Shown here one piece after another: positions 16,756 through 25,400 of a DNA stretch of 64,000 nt. The stretch is taken from assembly GCA_016222805.1 (NCBI GenBank), contig JACRQG010000041.1:62001-126000 (forward strand). Reading direction: 5' to 3'. The position numbers were made by a program, and so were the translations under genes. This DNA is from Verrucomicrobiota bacterium. GTDB lineage: Bacteria; Verrucomicrobiota; Verrucomicrobiia; Opitutales; Opitutaceae. The notes beneath the pieces are model-generated. The model was not told the DNA's origin and did not search any database. It worked only from the letters and a program-made list of their open reading frames with translations. Position 1 is the stretch's first letter; every line of letters starts with the position of its first letter.

Positions 16756-17568
16756 ATGACTGCGTTCGCCCGCTTTCTCCTGCCGCTCCTGAGCCTGCTC
16801 TTCGTCGCCGGCTGCTACGAGGTGCCCGTCACCGGCCGCCGCGCCATGAACCTGGTCGACGACAAGGAGGTGACGAAGATGAGCATCGCGATGTTCGACG
16901 ACATGAAGCGCCGTTACCGGGTGTCGCGTGACCGCGACAAGGTCGAGCAGCTCCAGCGTGTCGGAAACCGCATCGCCAAGGTCGTCTTCTGGGACATGCC
17001 GGATGCGGACTGGGAGTTTGTCGTCTTCGATGTCCCGCAGGTCAACGCCTTCGCGATGGCCGGCGGCAAGGTGGGGGTGTTCGCCGGGCTCTACAAGATC
17101 GCCAAGACGGACGACCAGCTCGCCTCCGTCATCGCCCACGAAATCGCCCACGTCACCGCCAAGCACGTACACGAGAAGCTCTCCCGCGAACTCGCCGTCG
17201 GCACGGTCGGCGCCGTGGGCATGATCGGCGGCATGGCCGCCGGTGCGCCGGTGCTGACCGTCGATGCGCTGAGCCAGGTGTACGGGCTGACCACCGGGAT
17301 CTCCGGCTTCGCCTTCGACCGGGCCAAGGAGAAGGAGGCCGACTACATCGGGCTGATGTACATGGCCCGGGCCGGCTACGATCCACAGCAGGCCGTGAAG
17401 GTGCTCGAGAACCTGGAGATGGAATCCGCCCGGGAACCCACGCCCCCGGCCCTGCTTTCCACGCACCCTTCCCACCCCGAACGCATCCTCCAGCTCATGG
17501 ACGCGATGCCCAAGGCCCAGGCGGAGTTCGAGAAGAGCCCGGTGCGCACCGGCGCCGTGCGTCCTTGA
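16756..17568 (+). CDS. M48 family metallopeptidase, lipoprotein
   Basis: 270 residues. The signal peptide ends in lipobox FVAGC (C20), so it is lipid-anchored. The zinc motif HEIAH is at 128-132 and the third ligand is in EADYIG (E194). The N-terminal EVPVTGRRAMNLV segment is typical of LoiP/YcaL-type periplasmic M48 peptidases, and STHPSHPERI near the C-terminus is the family's conserved late motif. These enzymes degrade misfolded envelope proteins. It is divergent from the TPR operon and convergent with the following lipoprotein gene (3 bp apart). Confidence 0.9.
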   Translation: MTAFARFLLPLLSLLFVAGCYEVPVTGRRAMNLVDDKEVTKMSIAMFDDMKRRYRVSRDRDKVEQLQRVGNRIAKVVFWDMPDADWEFVVFDVPQVNAFAMAGGKVGVFAGLYKIAKTDDQLASVIAHEIAHVTAKHVHEKLSRELAVGTVGAVGMIGGMAAGAPVLTVDALSQVYGLTTGISGFAFDRAKEKEADYIGLMYMARAGYDPQQAVKVLENLEMESAREPTPPALLSTHPSHPERILQLMDAMPKAQAEFEKSPVRTGAVRP

Positions 17569-17571
17569 TCG

Positions 17572-18165
17572 CTACCGTCGCGCAGCCCCGTCGTCGCCGG
17601 TTTTCCGGGGCGGGATGAAGCGCCGCCCGGTCTTCTGCACCAGGGGCGCCAACGCCCGCTCGGCGGCGGCAATCTCCCCGCGCACCCGCTCCAACCGGGT
17701 CACGTGCGCCACGTGGGTGTCGCGCAGATGACGGGCGGACAGCGTGTCGCCCGGTCGCGTTTCCAGCGCGGCATTGACCGCAATGACGCGTTCGAGCTCG
17801 GCATACTCCGGGTACAGCCGCCAAAGCCGGGATTCCCAGCCGAGTTGCAGCACCTCCCGCACGGGCCGCCCGTCGATCTTTTCCCGCAACGCCCGATCGA
17901 CGGGCTCACTGCCCGATGCCTCGCGATCGGCCATGATCTTCAGGCGAATCTCCTGGCAGGCGAAATCGAAATCCTTTCGCAGCGGTGCCCTCCCCTCGGA
18001 GAACTGCCGCGATTGCCACATCGCAAACGCAACCGGCGTTGCGGCTGACACCCGGACCTCCAGCGGATCCGACGGCTGGCAGGCCGTCAGCCCCACGATC
18101 ACCGCCACCCCGATCCACCGGAGCAGGCTGGCGGAGAATCCGCGCGCCAAACCGTGCGGCTGCAT
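17572..18165 (-). CDS. Putative lipoprotein of unknown function
   Basis: 197 residues from the ATG at 18165; the upstream extension overlaps the sulfatase stop and is Arg/Glu-rich. The signal peptide has lipobox GLTAC (Cys about 29). The mature part is helical: DFACQEIRLKIMADRE, a central LQLGWESRLWRLYPEYAELERVI, then a coiled-coil-like end (HVTRLERVRGEIAAAERALAPL) and a basic tail. No family was recognised. It lies 11 bp downstream of the sulfatase on the same strand, so co-transcription is likely. Confidence 0.65.
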   Translation of the reverse strand: MQPHGLARGFSASLLRWIGVAVIVGLTACQPSDPLEVRVSAATPVAFAMWQSRQFSEGRAPLRKDFDFACQEIRLKIMADREASGSEPVDRALREKIDGRPVREVLQLGWESRLWRLYPEYAELERVIAVNAALETRPGDTLSARHLRDTHVAHVTRLERVRGEIAAAERALAPLVQKTGRRFIPPRKTGDDGAARR

Positions 18166-18176
18166 GCGACAGCAGT

Positions 18177-19736
18177 TCAGCCGTTGTCCTGCTTCTGTTT
18201 CGCCTTTTTCTTCCCGCCGGCGCCCTGGTTGCCCAGCCACTGTGGCGGGATCACCTCCGGCACCTTCAACTCCCTCCGCAGGCGCGCCAGTTCCTTCTCC
18301 AAGTCCGCCTTAGTGGCCGCGTAGGCCGGATCGCGGAGCACATCGCGCAGCTCATGCGGATCCTTCTCGCGATCGTAGAGCTCCCAATAGTCGTCCGCAG
18401 TGCCGAAGAAGTGCACCAGCTTGTACCGGTCCGTCACCACGCCGTAGTGCGGACGCACCCGGTGCGGGGCCGGCCATTCGAAGTACTGGTAGTAGAACGC
18501 GGTCCGCCAGTCCGCCGGGCGCCGCCCCTGGAGGATCGGGCGGAGGCTGCGCCCTTGCATCTCGGCCGGCACCGGCACCCCTGCGGCATCCAGGAAGGTC
18601 TCGGCGAAGTCGAGCGTCGAGACCAGGTCCCGGCTCACCGCCCCGGCCCTGGCCACGCCGGGCCAGCGGATGAGCAGCGGCGTGCGCAGCGATTCCTCGA
18701 AGATCCAGCGTTTGTCGAACCAGCCGTGCTCCCCGAGATAGAAGCCCTGATCGCTCGAGTAGATCACCACGGTGTTGTCCGCCAGTCCTTCCTTGGCGAG
18801 GTAATCGAGGATCCGGCCGACGCTTTCGTCGACCGAGCGCAAGGTCGCGGTGTAGTCGTGCATGTACCGCTGGTAGCGCCAGCGCACGAGGTCCTTCCCG
18901 CTGAGGTTGGCCGCCCGGAACTTGGCATTGCGCGGCTCGTAGTAGGCATCCCAGACCTTGCGCTGCTCGGGGGTCAGCGAGCCCGGGGCCACCAGCTTCG
19001 CATCCCGCTCGGTGAAGGTCTTCTCGATCGACATGTCCTGATCGCGTACCGCAATCCCCCGGCCCGCGTAGTCGTCGAACAGCGTGGGAGGCTCCGCATA
19101 GACCCGATCGCCATCCGCGCCGAGGTGTCGCAACGCCGGCGCCCACTCGCGGTGCGGGGCCTTGTGCTGGCACATCAGCAGGAAGGGCTTCGACTTGTCC
19201 CGCTTCTGCAGCCACTCGAGCGACACATCGGTGATGATGTCGGTGGTGTAGCCGTCGACCCTGATCGTCTGGCCGAGCCGGTTCATCGGCGGGTTGTAGT
19301 AGATGCCCTGCCCGGGGAGGACCTGCCAGAAGTCGAATCCCGTCGGATCGGAGATGAGGTGCCACTTTCCCACCACCGCCGTCTGGTAGCCGGCCTTTTG
19401 CAGCAGCTTCGGGAAGGTCACCTGCGAGCCGTCGAACCGCGAGTTCGCGTTGTTCACGAATCCGTTCAGGTGATTGTACTTTCCGGTCAGCACGACGGCG
19501 CGCGACGGGCCGCAGATCGAATTCGGCACCAGACACCGGTCGAACCGCACGCCTTCGCGGCCGATCCGGTCGATGTTCGGGGTCTCGAGCAGTTTTCGCG
19601 GATCACCGTAGGCGCTGATCGCCTGGTAGGCGTGATCGTCGGAAAAGATCAGGACGATGTTGGGCCGCTGGTTGGCGGCCGCCAGCACCTGACCCGCCGC
19701 CAGGGCGGCGAGGAAACACACGAGCAGGGTTTTCAT
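18177..19736 (-). CDS. Secreted type I sulfatase
   Basis: 519 residues. A signal peptide (about 1-20) is followed at once by the sulfatase core: RPNIVLIFSDDHAY (calcium-binding Asp pair at 33-34) and CGPSRAVVLTGKY, where C75 is the Cys that is converted to formylglycine. Later motifs GKWHL, APHREW, YSSDQGFYLGEHG and RTPLLIRWPG are all present. Such enzymes desulfate polysaccharides or glycans in the periplasm or outside. The formylglycine step needs an anaerobic or FGE-type maturase, which is not in the window. The last 20 residues are Lys/Gln-rich. It is followed by a lipoprotein gene on the same strand. Confidence 0.92.
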   Translation of the reverse strand: MKTLLVCFLAALAAGQVLAAANQRPNIVLIFSDDHAYQAISAYGDPRKLLETPNIDRIGREGVRFDRCLVPNSICGPSRAVVLTGKYNHLNGFVNNANSRFDGSQVTFPKLLQKAGYQTAVVGKWHLISDPTGFDFWQVLPGQGIYYNPPMNRLGQTIRVDGYTTDIITDVSLEWLQKRDKSKPFLLMCQHKAPHREWAPALRHLGADGDRVYAEPPTLFDDYAGRGIAVRDQDMSIEKTFTERDAKLVAPGSLTPEQRKVWDAYYEPRNAKFRAANLSGKDLVRWRYQRYMHDYTATLRSVDESVGRILDYLAKEGLADNTVVIYSSDQGFYLGEHGWFDKRWIFEESLRTPLLIRWPGVARAGAVSRDLVSTLDFAETFLDAAGVPVPAEMQGRSLRPILQGRRPADWRTAFYYQYFEWPAPHRVRPHYGVVTDRYKLVHFFGTADDYWELYDREKDPHELRDVLRDPAYAATKADLEKELARLRRELKVPEVIPPQWLGNQGAGGKKKAKQKQDNG

Positions 19737-19835
19737 AGGGGAGCAAAAGCGGATTGGTCTCGAGGCTACCGGCCGGCCCCGGCCGGTGGCGCGGCGCCCT
19801 CCTGCCCGGCGCGCCGCCCCCGGCGGGGCACCCGG

Positions 19836-20672
19836 CTATTTCTTCGCCACCATCTGGGTGAAATAGGTCTTCGCTTCCGCGACGAGCCGATTGGGATCCT
19901 CGGCGAACGCCTTGGAGTCGGTCTCGATCGCGAGCACGCCCGACCATTTGCTCTTCTTGATCTCCGCAAACAGGCCGGCGTAGTTCGACTGCCCTTTCCC
20001 AATCTCGGTGTCGACCGGCACCTTCTTCCCATCCGCGGAGGTCTGCACGACCTTGTCCTTGAAGTGCATGTCGTAGACCCGGTCGCCATAGCCGCGGAAG
20101 ACCTCGGCGGCGTCGAAGCCCGCACCGGTCACCCAGCCGACATCCAGGCAGACGCCGATCCGGCGGTCGCGCGCGGCGAGGACCTTTTTCACCGTCGCCG
20201 GATCCCCGTAAACAGTCCCCGTGCCGTGATTGTGGATCGCGAGCTTGATGTCATACTCCTTCACCAGTTCCTCGAGATTGTCCCATTCCGCCATGTTCTT
20301 GGGCTCGACGATGATCACCTGGATGCCCAGCAGCTTGGCGAACTCGAAGAGCTTCCGGTTCTCCTCCTTGTTCATCGAGGTGCCGTTCACCCCAAAGGTG
20401 TACACCTTGAGTCCCTTGGCATCGAGAATCGCCTTCTTGCGCAGCGTCTCCTCCTTCGGGGCCTTGGGGTCCATGTGCTTCGCGATGAACTGGAGCTGGG
20501 TGATCCCATGCTTGACCGCAAAGGCCACGACTTGATCGAAGTCCATGTTGCGGCAGGTCCAGGTCTGGAGCCCGAGTTGCGGTCCGGTCGCGGCCGGCGC
20601 CGCCGGCAGCACGGGAGTGAGGAGCAGAAAACCGGCCAGGCAGGCCGGACGGAGGAACTTGGCTAGGGTCAT
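19836..20672 (-). CDS. Secreted sugar phosphate isomerase/epimerase-like TIM barrel
   Basis: 278 residues from the ATG at 20672, which gives a standard signal peptide (PACLAGFLLLTPVLPAAPAA). The rest is a xylose isomerase-like TIM barrel: LGLQTWTCRNMDFDQVVAFAVKHG, KLAIHNHGTGT (metal-binding region), IGVCLDVGW and YDMHFKD. Exported members of this family are common in polysaccharide-degrading Verrucomicrobiota and Planctomycetota. The natural substrate is unknown. It lies 99 bp upstream of the sulfatase on the same strand. Confidence 0.8.
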   Translation of the reverse strand: MTLAKFLRPACLAGFLLLTPVLPAAPAATGPQLGLQTWTCRNMDFDQVVAFAVKHGITQLQFIAKHMDPKAPKEETLRKKAILDAKGLKVYTFGVNGTSMNKEENRKLFEFAKLLGIQVIIVEPKNMAEWDNLEELVKEYDIKLAIHNHGTGTVYGDPATVKKVLAARDRRIGVCLDVGWVTGAGFDAAEVFRGYGDRVYDMHFKDKVVQTSADGKKVPVDTEIGKGQSNYAGLFAEIKKSKWSGVLAIETDSKAFAEDPNRLVAEAKTYFTQMVAKK

Positions 20673-20779
20673 AGGGGGCCGCCACCGTAGATTCGCCCAA
20701 CCCCGAAGCAAGCCCGCGCGGAGATTCCTCCCACCCGGGTCCCTCCACGCCGGCGGGCGAAGCGCTCCCCCGGGTCAAA

Positions 20780-21388
20780 TCAGCCCGCCCGGTGCTTCCA
20801 ATCCCGGCGCCGACCGGCGGCCAGCCAGGTGATCGCCGTCGCCAGCCTCCGCTGCCGGGTCTCCGGACGCTTCGCTTCCGTCACCCACTCGATGTAGTCC
20901 CGCCTGCAGCTCGGAGACAGGGCGCGGAAGGTCCGGGCTGCCCGCAGAGAACCACGCAACGCCGCCGCCAGGTCCCGCGGAACGCGCGGTACCGGCCGGG
21001 GCCTCGCAGCTTTGTCGCGGGCCGGCACTCCCTGCTCAATCAACTTCGCTGCATGCCGCAGGTACCGGCGCATCGTGGCGTCCGAAGGAAGATCCGCGAG
21101 CCGCGTGATCCGGCCGAAGTTCCCCATCGCCGGACCGGCTCCGGCGGAAGGCGCCGCCACGACCTTCGTCATCTGCTGATGCCAGAAATAGAAGGCGGCA
21201 TGCACCTGGAAGGCCGCCATCCCGCCAAGATTCACGCCGCGAAACGTGAAGTGGGGCATGCCCCACTTCATCGTTTCCACCACCTCCGGCAGAGTCCGGC
21301 GCACCAGGGCGCGCAGGTGCCGGAGAATCGGCCGGGCGAACGGTGCGGCGGCGGCCACATACGCGTCGACTCGCCGATCGGAAACCAT
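20780..21388 (-). CDS. YdeI/OmpD-associated family protein (DUF1801-like N-terminus)
   Basis: 202 residues from the ATG at 21388. It shows the DUF1801 pattern (DAYVAAAAPFARPILRHLRALVRRTLPEVVETMKWGMPHF, then MAAFQVHAAFYFW) and the YdeI-type C-terminus (PRVPRDLAAALRGSLRAARTFRALSPSCRRDYIEWVTEAKRPETRQRRL). YdeI-like proteins are small cytoplasmic proteins linked to stress or bacteriocin resistance in a few hosts. The biochemical role is not established. It lies 20 bp downstream of the autotransporter gene on the same strand. Confidence 0.85.
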   Translation of the reverse strand: MVSDRRVDAYVAAAAPFARPILRHLRALVRRTLPEVVETMKWGMPHFTFRGVNLGGMAAFQVHAAFYFWHQQMTKVVAAPSAGAGPAMGNFGRITRLADLPSDATMRRYLRHAAKLIEQGVPARDKAARPRPVPRVPRDLAAALRGSLRAARTFRALSPSCRRDYIEWVTEAKRPETRQRRLATAITWLAAGRRRDWKHRAG

Positions 21389-21408
21389 GTGCGCCCCCTG
21401 GCTGAACC

Positions 21409-23259
21409 TCAGAAGCCGGTCTGCACCGACAGCGAGGCGCGCGTGGCGACCTTGTCGCCCGACCGCACGTCCGCCCGGCAACCGAGCGAGGCGCTCCAGG
21501 TCTTGCCGAGGAAGAGCGTCGCCGCCCCGCCGAGTTCAAAACCGTCGCCATCCCCGTCCTCAAGGCTCACGAGCGTCGGACGCGTGAAGTTGTTGGCCAG
21601 CCGCCCGGACACCGTGCGGTTGCGCGAGCCAATCTCGCCGTGCCACGCGCCACGCAGGTCAAAGCGCAGCTGCCGCCCGCCCAGCTTGGTCTGGCAGGTC
21701 GCATCGACGCCGAGGGCGCCGCTGGAGGATTTCGCGTCCTGCGACGCAAACTCCATCGTCAGCGTGGCGATGTCCCGCTCCGTGTAGCCGTCGAGGCTGA
21801 CCCGGTGCGTCCGCAATCCCAGCCACGGGCGCACGGCCATCGCCCCCGCTTCGACCGCCCAGGCCGCCTTCAAGCCGGCGCCCCAGCGGTCACCCGCGGT
21901 CTTGCCGCTCGTGGCCAGGCCGCCAAACGCCGTCGCGCGGTGGATCCCCTTCACGTCCACCGTGCCGTAGTCGCCGTCGATCGTCAGCGAGACCGGTCCG
22001 CCGCGCCAGACGCCGTACACGCGCACCCCCGCGTCCTCGACCTTGAAGTCCCCTCCCCCGCCCGCCACCGTGGCGCTGAGCCGGCCCGCATTCAGGGCCG
22101 CCCCGACCAGCACCCCGTCGCTCAAGCGCAGGTCGGCGCCGGCGGTGACCACCTGGGCGGTGTGCTTGAACTTCGGCCGCCAGCCCTCGCGCCCGCGGTC
22201 GCCGTCTCCGTAGTTGAAGCTCGCATACGCATCCGCGCGCCCGGTGCCCCGCGGCGTCACCGCCAGCTGGCTGGTGCGGTCGTCGAGCGCGGCCGCCCCC
22301 AGGCCCTGGAGGGCGAGCGCCGCGCTGCCGAGCGTACCCGCAAAGCCGACCACCGGCTCGGGGTTCAACGCCTCCAGCACGACATTCGCCAGCAGCGTGT
22401 GCGTGCGCGCGGAGGGATGGATGCCGTCGAAAAAGACGTAGCCGTTGGGATCACCCGCCCGGCCCGCGGCGAGGTCCTGGGCCAAGCCCGACGAGGCGTT
22501 GGCATACCCAAGTTTGACGTAATCCCGCTGGATCTGCGCGATGAGGGCCGCCGCGTCGATCCGGGTGATTGTCACGTCGGTCGCCGCCGCGGCGACCGGC
22601 GCGAGCCGGGCATCGAACTCCGCATTGTAGGCGAGCGAGCCGCGCGTGAGCAGGGCCCCGGCGCCGGTGCTGAGTCCGCGCGGAGTGAGACCGATGTCCG
22701 GCAGATTCACTACCAGCAGGTTCTTGGCCCCTAGGCCAATCAGGGTCTGGATACCGGCAATCGCCGCCTGCGCCCCGGCCGCCCCTGCGCGATCCATCAA
22801 GGACGGATTGGCGGGCGCCTGCGGCGCAGTGTTCAGGACATCGTTGTTGCCGACCCACACCGTGAAGAGATCCGTCCGCTGGATGGAGACCCCGTGCGAC
22901 TGGAACATCTGAATCTGCGCCGCAAAGGTGGGCACCGGGTCGACTGCCGCGGCGGGGGCGGCGGCGGCACCGCCGAACGCAAACCCCATGCTCGTCTTGA
23001 CCGAGGCTGGCGCGGTGGCCCCGACTGCGAGAGTGTTGCCGAGCTGCTCCGCGAAGGTTCGGCCGTTGGAGAATCGCCCGCCAAAATACGGCGGCGACGC
23101 ATTCGTCGTGCCCCCCGTCGCAGCAAAGACGTTGCCGTTGTCACTGAGGCTGTCGCCAAAGGTGTACTGGTTGGTGAAGGTGCGGGTCTGGGCCAGGGCA
23201 GCCGGGATCATGGCACCGGCGAACAGGGCAGCGAGGGCGAGACGGGTGTGCGGTTTCAT
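21409..23259 (-). CDS. GDSL lipase/esterase autotransporter
   Basis: 616 residues. The ATG at 23259 places a clear signal peptide (LALAALFAGAMIPAALA) first. The passenger has the GDSL block FGDSLSDNGN (about 34-43), the GND block (WVGNNDVLN) and the DGIHPS block with the catalytic Asp/His. From about 360 to the end is an autotransporter beta-barrel with alternating strands (DAYASFNYGDGD... VYGVWRGGPVSLTIDGDYG... SLDGYTERDIATLTMEF) ending in Phe. This is the EstA-type architecture: an esterase held on the cell surface. An 8-bp inverted repeat (23308-23315/23353-23360) lies upstream. Confidence 0.9.
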   Translation of the reverse strand: MKPHTRLALAALFAGAMIPAALAQTRTFTNQYTFGDSLSDNGNVFAATGGTTNASPPYFGGRFSNGRTFAEQLGNTLAVGATAPASVKTSMGFAFGGAAAAPAAAVDPVPTFAAQIQMFQSHGVSIQRTDLFTVWVGNNDVLNTAPQAPANPSLMDRAGAAGAQAAIAGIQTLIGLGAKNLLVVNLPDIGLTPRGLSTGAGALLTRGSLAYNAEFDARLAPVAAAATDVTITRIDAAALIAQIQRDYVKLGYANASSGLAQDLAAGRAGDPNGYVFFDGIHPSARTHTLLANVVLEALNPEPVVGFAGTLGSAALALQGLGAAALDDRTSQLAVTPRGTGRADAYASFNYGDGDRGREGWRPKFKHTAQVVTAGADLRLSDGVLVGAALNAGRLSATVAGGGGDFKVEDAGVRVYGVWRGGPVSLTIDGDYGTVDVKGIHRATAFGGLATSGKTAGDRWGAGLKAAWAVEAGAMAVRPWLGLRTHRVSLDGYTERDIATLTMEFASQDAKSSSGALGVDATCQTKLGGRQLRFDLRGAWHGEIGSRNRTVSGRLANNFTRPTLVSLEDGDGDGFELGGAATLFLGKTWSASLGCRADVRSGDKVATRASLSVQTGF

Positions 23260-23415
23260 CGAAAGGGGTTGGGTGGAGCCGAGATAGAGACCATCCCTGC
23301 CCGCAGGGCAAGCCCCGGGTCGCCACCTGCGCGAATTGCGATTTCCTCCGCAGGGCTTGCGGCCGGCAGCGCCAGACTTGCCCCGCGCCCCCGCCACACC
23401 CTAGCTTGGCCATCG

Positions 23416-24282
23416 ATGTTCCCCGTGCTCACCGACCGCACCTGGCTCTGGGCCGCCGCCGCCCTTTACGCGGCGGGCTTCCTCCAGGGCACGGTCGCGC
23501 TCATGCGCCACGGTCGACCCTCCGGCGGGGCGACCTCGGTGCTGATTCTGCTCGGCTACCTCGTGCAATGGATTGGGCTCGGGGTCCGCGGCCGGGCGGT
23601 GGGCGGCTGCCCGCTGGGTAATCCGTTCGAGGTGTATCAGTTCACCGCGTGGTCCGCCGTCACCCTCTACCTGGTCGTCGGCGCGACCTTCCGCCTCAGC
23701 ATGCTCGGTTATTTCTCCGCGTGCCTCGCCTCGACGCTGACGCTCACCTCGCTGGTCATCCCCGCCTGGGACGCGACGCAGCGCACACGCATCTTCGGCA
23801 ACAACCCCTGGATCGAGTTCCATGCCGCCCTGGCCGTCTTCAGCTACGGCGTCTTCGCGCTGCTCGCCCTCACCTCGATCATGTTCCTGCTGCGGAACTA
23901 CTCGCTGAAATCGAAGCAACTCGGCGGCTGGTTCTCGTTCCTCCCGTCGATCCGCGACCTCGACCACATGGGGGTGCGGCTCCTCGGCACCGGCACCACG
24001 ATCCTCGCCGTCGCTCTCCTCGTCGGATCCATCCACTGGCTGCGGGACACGTCGATGGTCCAAAGCACCAAGATTCTCGTCACGGTCGCGGTCTGGGCGG
24101 CCGCCGCCATCGCCCTGACCCTCCGGCTGCGCGGTCTCCTTTTGTCCAAGCGCTTCGCCTGGACCTGCCTCATCCTTTTCTTCGCGGCGATGCTTTCCCT
24201 CGTCGCCGTCGAACGCAGCCGTCACGCGGTGGCGCACGCGGCCTTCCTGCGCCCGGCTTCCGGCGCCGTCTCCGCCCCATGA
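23416..24282 (+). CDS. HemX/CcsA-like cytochrome c assembly membrane protein
   Basis: 288 residues, about eight helices. The pattern GGCPLGNPFEVYQF, NPWIEFHAALAVFSYGVFALLALTSIMFLL and IHWLRDTSM... TVAVWAAAAIAL matches the CcsA/HemX part of the cytochrome c assembly family. The Trp-rich WWD signature of heme handlers is not evident, which favours HemX-like over CcsA-like. Its overlap with hemA (ATGA at 24279-24282) also favours HemX, which tunes HemA levels in other bacteria. The ATG at 23416 gives the first helix immediately. Confidence 0.8.
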   Translation: MFPVLTDRTWLWAAAALYAAGFLQGTVALMRHGRPSGGATSVLILLGYLVQWIGLGVRGRAVGGCPLGNPFEVYQFTAWSAVTLYLVVGATFRLSMLGYFSACLASTLTLTSLVIPAWDATQRTRIFGNNPWIEFHAALAVFSYGVFALLALTSIMFLLRNYSLKSKQLGGWFSFLPSIRDLDHMGVRLLGTGTTILAVALLVGSIHWLRDTSMVQSTKILVTVAVWAAAAIALTLRLRGLLLSKRFAWTCLILFFAAMLSLVAVERSRHAVAHAAFLRPASGAVSAP

Positions 24283-25379
24283 GCCAGCCCGGCCTTTTTG
24301 TCATCGGTGCCACTCACCACCGCGTGCCCCTCGCGGTGCGGGAGCGGCTGTCACTGAACAAGGAGGGCGCGACGGCCCTGAAGGCGGAGTTTGCCGCCCT
24401 GCCCGGACTCCGCGAGTTCGCCGTGCTCAACACCTGCAATCGCGTGGAGTTCTACGGCGTCGCCGCCGATGCCGAGACCGCCGATCAGGTGAGCCGCGCC
24501 TTCTGCGCGCGCCAGAACTTCGATCCGGGGGAGTTCGAGAAGCTCCGGATCGACCTGCGCGGGCGCGAGGCGGTCCGGCACCTGCTCGAGGTGTCGGCCG
24601 GGCTCGACTCGCAGATGCTGGGAGAGACGGAAATCTTCGGCCAGGTGAAGGAAGCCTACGCGGCCGCCCAGGCCGGCGGCTCGACCGGCGCCATCCTGAA
24701 CCGGGTCTTTCAAAAGGGGTTTCAGGCGGCCAAGCACGTGCGCACGCACACCGCCATCACGGAGGGCCAGGTGAGCGTGGCCAACGTCGCCGTGGATCTC
24801 GCGGTCAACATCTTCGGCGGACTCGCGGATGCCCGGATCCTGCTCCTCGGGGCCGGCGAGATTGGCGAGAAGACCGCCAAGGCGTTCCAGAGTCGCGGCG
24901 CCGCCGCGCTCACCGTGGCCAGCCGGCGACTGGAGCGCGCGATGGAGCTCGCCACGGCGCTGGGCGCGAGCGCGATGCCGTTCGACCAGCGGGAGAGCCG
25001 GCTGGGGGAATTCGACATCGTCGTCTGCGCGACCTCGGCCCCCGACCTGGTCGTGACCCTCGCCGCCACCCGGGCGGCGATGCACCGTCGTCCCGCCCGC
25101 CCCCTCTTCTTCATCGACCAGGCGCTGCCCCGCGATGTCGACCCGCAGGTCGCGGACCTCGAAAATGTCTTCCTCTACAACCTCGATGATCTCGCCAAGA
25201 TCGCAGAGGAGAACCGCGCGGCCCGCGAGGCCGAGATTGCGAAGTGCCGCGCCATCGTGAACGAGAAGGCGGAGGCGCTCTGGCGCCAGGTGGCCTCCCA
25301 AGTGGAATCCCTGGCCACCCAGCCGCGGACGGCGGCGGTCAAATCCGCCGCGGCCGTCACGGCCAACGAGACGGCCTGA
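24279..25379 (+). CDS. hemA: Glutamyl-tRNA reductase
   Basis: 366 residues. It reduces glutamyl-tRNA to glutamate-1-semialdehyde, the first step of the C5 tetrapyrrole pathway. The N-terminal catalytic domain is clear: GATHHRVPLAVRER, nucleophile C53 in VLNTCNRVE, SAGLDSQMLGETEIFGQVK. The NADPH domain has LLGAGEIGEKTAKAF and VCATSAPD, with FFIDQALPRDVDP after it. The C-terminal dimerisation region stops early: family members are usually 410-460 residues and here the spinal helix (NRAAREAEIAKCRAIVNEKAEALW) is followed by only about 30 Ala/Thr-rich residues. It is translationally coupled to the HemX-like gene. Confidence 0.93.
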   Translation: MSQPGLFVIGATHHRVPLAVRERLSLNKEGATALKAEFAALPGLREFAVLNTCNRVEFYGVAADAETADQVSRAFCARQNFDPGEFEKLRIDLRGREAVRHLLEVSAGLDSQMLGETEIFGQVKEAYAAAQAGGSTGAILNRVFQKGFQAAKHVRTHTAITEGQVSVANVAVDLAVNIFGGLADARILLLGAGEIGEKTAKAFQSRGAAALTVASRRLERAMELATALGASAMPFDQRESRLGEFDIVVCATSAPDLVVTLAATRAAMHRRPARPLFFIDQALPRDVDPQVADLENVFLYNLDDLAKIAEENRAAREAEIAKCRAIVNEKAEALWRQVASQVESLATQPRTAAVKSAAAVTANETA

Positions 25380-25400
25380 TCCCCCGCCGCCCCGCGGAGC

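Noticed and set aside
17985-20666. 893-residue open frame antisense to the sulfatase and isomerase
   Set aside because: It runs across two real genes and the gap between them, with no recognisable motif. It is a high-GC shadow.
23308-23360. 8-bp inverted repeat upstream of the GDSL autotransporter
   Set aside because: GCAAGCCC and GGGCTTGC are 37 bases apart in a GC-rich region and have no further pairing or promoter context; chance is likely.
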